NCBI RefSeq assembly: GCF_019391655.1
Contig: NZ_JAHXPQ010000004.1
Location: 496,001 to 560,000 of the forward strand
DNA: 64,000 nt
From: Mucilaginibacter rivuli
GTDB taxonomy: Bacteria > Bacteroidota > Bacteroidia > Sphingobacteriales > Sphingobacteriaceae
Direction: 5' to 3'
Below the pieces are notes generated by a model. That model did no database searches and was not told where the DNA came from. It was given only the letters and a program-made list of their open reading frames with translations. Shown here one piece after another: positions 61,228 through 64,000 of the stretch (positions are counted from its first letter, which is position 1; every line of letters starts with the position of its first letter). The position numbers were made by a program, and so were the translations under genes.

Positions 61228-61958
61228 TGAGCGATTTAAAAAGATACCACATGATACAGGAATGTATCAACGTTTTAAGAAAAAAAAGAAAAGTAAATTA
61301 TTTTGAAATAGGCGTTCAAACCGGTTTTTGTTTTTTTAAGATAAAAGCGGATAAAAAAGTAGCTATTGATCCTAACTTTATCATTAAGCCAACTAAAAAG
61401 ATACGAGCCTATATTAAAAACCTGTCCAATTTTAATAATCGGTTCTTTGAGCTTACCAGTGATGATTTTTTTGCTCAGCAAAAAGACTACATTAAAAAGA
61501 TAGGTGGTATTGATGTTATTTTTGTTGACGGCCTGCATTTATTTGAACAAACCTATTTGGATATTGTGAACGCCCTGCAATACCTGAACAAGGATGGTGT
61601 TATTTTAATACACGATTGTAACCCGCTAACCCTTGCCGCTTCAATACGGGCATATACCTCAGAAGAAGCCGCGCGCATTGCGCCTGCAGGCTGGGCGAAT
61701 ATTTGGAATGGCGATGTTTGGAAATCAATAGCAAAGCTGCGCTCAGAGCGCGAAGACCTCGAAATTATGGTATTCAATACCGATCACGGCATGGGTATGG
61801 TAAGGCCCGGTAAGCCCGAAGCTATGCTGCATTATACTGATGAACAGATTGAGGCCTTGTCTTACAACGACCTGGATGCAGACCGCGAAAAAATACTAAA
61901 CCTTAAAGATCCGGCTACCTTCACCGGTTTTATTAAAAAGTTTGCGGCTACCTTATAG
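61227..61958 (+). CDS. Class I SAM-dependent methyltransferase in polysaccharide cluster
   Basis: 243 aa. The Methyltransf_24-like core has YFEIGVQTGFCFFKIKADKK (modified motif I), GIDVIFVDGLHLFEQTYLDI and DGVILIHDCNPLT. It overlaps the glycosyltransferase stop by 1 nt. It probably methylates a sugar or a glycan intermediate. Function is inferred from the neighbours. Confidence 0.82.
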   Translation: MSDLKRYHMIQECINVLRKKRKVNYFEIGVQTGFCFFKIKADKKVAIDPNFIIKPTKKIRAYIKNLSNFNNRFFELTSDDFFAQQKDYIKKIGGIDVIFVDGLHLFEQTYLDIVNALQYLNKDGVILIHDCNPLTLAASIRAYTSEEAARIAPAGWANIWNGDVWKSIAKLRSEREDLEIMVFNTDHGMGMVRPGKPEAMLHYTDEQIEALSYNDLDADREKILNLKDPATFTGFIKKFAATL

Positions 61959-62007
61959 TATTGATACTGTTGCCAACTAAAAGAAAAACTCTGATCACAG
62001 ATGCAGC

Positions 62008-63498
62008 ATGGGGATAGTTAAAAAGCAGGTTTATAAAAATGCCTTCATATCGTACACCGGTATGGTTATCGGCTATGTTAACCTTGTTATACTATACCCG
62101 CTTTTTTTGAGCACCCAGCAATTAGGGCTTTACGTGTTACTTATCGGCCTGTCCGTTATCTACTCGCTTATCGCTTCAATGGGTGTGCCCGCCACTATCC
62201 TGCGTTATTTCCCATTCTTTCGCACCGAAGACCGTAAACACAACGGCTTTGTTTGGTGGATACTGGGTTTATCGCTCATTGGTTTTGCCGCGTCAACGCT
62301 TATTTACCTGGTAGCAAAGCCGCTTATCGTATCTTATTATATTGATCAGTCGCCTTTGTTTGTTCAATACTTTTATCTGTTAATACCCCTTGCGGGTTTT
62401 ACCATTTTATATAACCTGCTCGAAGCTTTCGGGAAAGCCATATATCAATCCGTATTTTCAAGCTTTTTAAAAGAGATCGGGCTTAAGCTTTTAACAACCA
62501 TCGGCATCATAGCCTTTGCACAAAAATGGATCAGCTTTGAAGAGTTTATCATATTGTATATATGTTTTAACGGTGTAATTTCTATTTGTTTATTAATTAG
62601 TCTGGCGCTGTCAAAACGGTTCTATTTAGGGTTAAGTAAAGTAAGTTTCCAATCAGTAAAAAAGCGCGATGTAATTAATTATGGCTTGTTTACCTTAATG
62701 GCCGGCAGCGTATATGTATTGCTAACCAAGATAGATATTGTTATGCTTGGCGCGATGGTTGGATTATCGGTAACCGGGGTGTATGGTTTTTATGCAAACA
62801 TTGCCATTGTAATTAATGTACCTGCAGCCGCGCTTAGCCGAACTACGTATCAAATTGTTGCCGATGCGTGGCGATCAAATAATCTCAAAAGCATTGCCGA
62901 TGTTTATTATAAAACATCCATTATACAACTGGTAATTGGCAGCCTGTTGTTTATAGGAGTAATTATCAACAAGCAGAACTTGTTTGCCATCATCCATAAA
63001 AAAGAATATATCGATCAGTTTAATTTGTTTCTTGTAATGGGCCTTACGTACCTTATTGATATTACCGGGGGCTTAAATACGCACATCATCAATACATCAA
63101 CCAAATACCGTATGCTTACCGTGGTAGTTGCCCTGGCTTGCATTGTTTGTATTGGCTTAACCTATTTGCTTATACCTGTTTATGGCGGCATGGGAGCGGC
63201 ATTCGCTTATCTCATTACCATGGCCGCCTTTAACTTTTTCAACTGGTTTTATATTAAGCGCCGTTTTAAAATGCAGCCCTTTACTTATAAGCATTTAGTA
63301 GTTATTGTTATAGCCATTGCCAGCTATTTTTTAGGCAAATATATTTGGCTGATGCCCAATGTTTACCTGGATATTGTTGTGAGGAGCAGCATAACAACCG
63401 TATTTTACACCGTACTATGCTATTACTTACACGTGTCGGATGATTTGAATGAGAAGGTACACACCACACTCAATAAACTAGGCCTGGGCAAACGTTAA
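62008..63498 (+). CDS. Polysaccharide flippase (Wzx/MATE-like)
   Basis: 496 aa, about 14 TM helices, with a basic start (MGIVKKQVYKNAFISYTGMV) and the polysaccharide-biosynthesis segments YFPFFRTEDRKHNGFVWWIL, and ALSRTTYQIVADAWRSN. It would move lipid-linked oligosaccharide across the inner membrane for capsule, O-antigen or exopolysaccharide assembly. It sits 49 nt after the methyltransferase gene. Confidence 0.88.
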   Translation: MGIVKKQVYKNAFISYTGMVIGYVNLVILYPLFLSTQQLGLYVLLIGLSVIYSLIASMGVPATILRYFPFFRTEDRKHNGFVWWILGLSLIGFAASTLIYLVAKPLIVSYYIDQSPLFVQYFYLLIPLAGFTILYNLLEAFGKAIYQSVFSSFLKEIGLKLLTTIGIIAFAQKWISFEEFIILYICFNGVISICLLISLALSKRFYLGLSKVSFQSVKKRDVINYGLFTLMAGSVYVLLTKIDIVMLGAMVGLSVTGVYGFYANIAIVINVPAAALSRTTYQIVADAWRSNNLKSIADVYYKTSIIQLVIGSLLFIGVIINKQNLFAIIHKKEYIDQFNLFLVMGLTYLIDITGGLNTHIINTSTKYRMLTVVVALACIVCIGLTYLLIPVYGGMGAAFAYLITMAAFNFFNWFYIKRRFKMQPFTYKHLVVIVIAIASYFLGKYIWLMPNVYLDIVVRSSITTVFYTVLCYYLHVSDDLNEKVHTTLNKLGLGKR

Positions 63499-63518
63499 AC
63501 ATATTTTCCATTCATTAT

Positions 63519-63526
63519 TATCTTTG
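63519..63526 (+). promoter_or_regulatory. TAnnTTTG element abutting the last gene
   Basis: TATCTTTG ends 4 nt before the ATG at 63531. It may be a promoter for a leaderless transcript, or chance. Confidence 0.35.
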
Positions 63527-63530
63527 TGCC

Positions 63531-64000
63531 ATGGGCGATCAAAATTCTGTTAGTGTTAATGTTAAAGCCGCGTATGATGAGTGTTACGAAAAAGATAACG
63601 ATGGTTGGCGTTTGCTTGGCGCTAAATATAAAGTGCAGCATATTATTGATGTATGCAAAGGCTATACTTTTAACTCGATACTGGAAGTTGGTGCCGGCGA
63701 TGGCAGTATTTTAAAGCTTTTGTCCGATCAAAATTTTGCTAAAAAATATTCCGCGGTCGAAATTTCTGAAAGCGGGGTGAACCGCATTAAAGCGCTTAAT
63801 ATAAAAGGACTGGAACTGGTGCAAATGTTCGACGGTTATCATTTACCTTTTCGGGACGATGAGTTCGACCTGGTGGTCCTTTCGCATGTTCTGGAACACG
63901 TAGAACATGAGCGCCTGTTACTGCGTGAGCTGAAACGTGTTGCCAAAATGTGCCTGATAGAAGTGCCCATTGATTATAAAGATGGTGTTGATAATCGCAT
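63531..64000 (+). CDS. Class I SAM-dependent methyltransferase, truncated by the window end
   Basis: Reads in frame from ATG 63531 (MGDQNSVSVNVKAAYDECYE) to the window edge, 156 codons, with no stop. Motif I is ILEVGAGDGSILKLL; later YHLPFRDDEFDLVVLSHVLE fits a Methyltransf_11 domain. It belongs to the polysaccharide cluster. The rest of the gene lies outside the window. Confidence 0.87.
   Translation, partial: MGDQNSVSVNVKAAYDECYEKDNDGWRLLGAKYKVQHIIDVCKGYTFNSILEVGAGDGSILKLLSDQNFAKKYSAVEISESGVNRIKALNIKGLELVQMFDGYHLPFRDDEFDLVVLSHVLEHVEHERLLLRELKRVAKMCLIEVPIDYKDGVDNR

Noticed and set aside
1..64000. CRISPR array, tRNA/rRNA genes, insertion sequence with transposase
   Set aside because: No regularly spaced repeat-spacer units, no cloverleaf genes and no transposase frames were found on either strand by eye.

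Overview
The window reads as chromosomal DNA of an aerobic Bacteroidota bacterium, most likely Sphingobacteriaceae (Mucilaginibacter/Pedobacter-like; the genus is inferred, not shown). The signs are Bacteroidota-type promoter elements (TAnnTTTG) upstream of many genes, a SAM-II-type riboswitch before metK, an ExbB-ExbD-ExbD-TonB cluster, a 14-gene Complex I operon with a very short NuoG, LytS/LytTR regulators, and many dispersed palindromic repeats of the kind common in Bacteroidota intergenic DNA. No tRNA, rRNA, CRISPR array, transposase or prophage was seen.

Layout. 1-3.4 kb: minus-strand operon tetR-tolC-hlyD-MFS, a tripartite drug efflux system with a palindromic operator over the tetR promoter. 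3.7-6.1 kb: secreted PIG-L deacetylase. 6.1-11.4 kb: the accessory part, with an orphan phage terminase small-subunit-like gene whose C-terminus is built from palindromic repeats, an HHIIP-motif toxin or effector candidate followed by a small membrane protein, a 108-bp palindromic element, and a PAS sensor with no ATPase domain. 11.4-18.1 kb: Na+/H+ antiporter, an ABC exporter divergent from a LytS/LytTR two-component pair, and a PIN-domain toxin-antitoxin pair. 18.2-26.7 kb: an active plus inactive M16 peptidase pair, acyltransferase, NUDIX hydrolase, lipoprotein, Pmp3-like protein, metK, lipid kinase and SUI1 factor. 27-33 kb: TonB energy-transduction cluster that also carries a PstS-like lipoprotein and a TPR protein. 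33-46 kb: nuoA-N, interrupted by three repeat or hairpin spacers. 46-50.6 kb: DedA, pyrophosphatase, CorC-like protein, RsmE, DUF4159 and a biotin carrier protein. 50.6-58 kb: DUF4197 lipoprotein, Pit phosphate transporter plus DUF47 partner, a divergent histidine kinase/OmpR regulator, and an AsmA protein. 58-64 kb: TypA/BipA, then a surface-polysaccharide cluster (GT2, methyltransferase, flippase, second methyltransferase cut by the window end).

Most of the window is housekeeping. The less ordinary signals are: (i) the HHIIP protein with an N-terminal region resembling contractile-injection-system cargo, next to a membrane protein that could be its immunity partner; (ii) palindromic repeats that appear to have been read into the C-termini of two accessory proteins, one repeat family showing a compensatory base-pair change between its two copies; (iii) a nearly perfect 27-bp inverted repeat inside the nuo operon and hairpin-plus-promoter spacers before nuoB and nuoJ; (iv) TTAACA-type direct repeats with 10-11 bp period between a phosphate-transport operon and a divergent OmpR-family two-component system. 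No complete undescribed multi-gene system is demonstrable from sequence alone.
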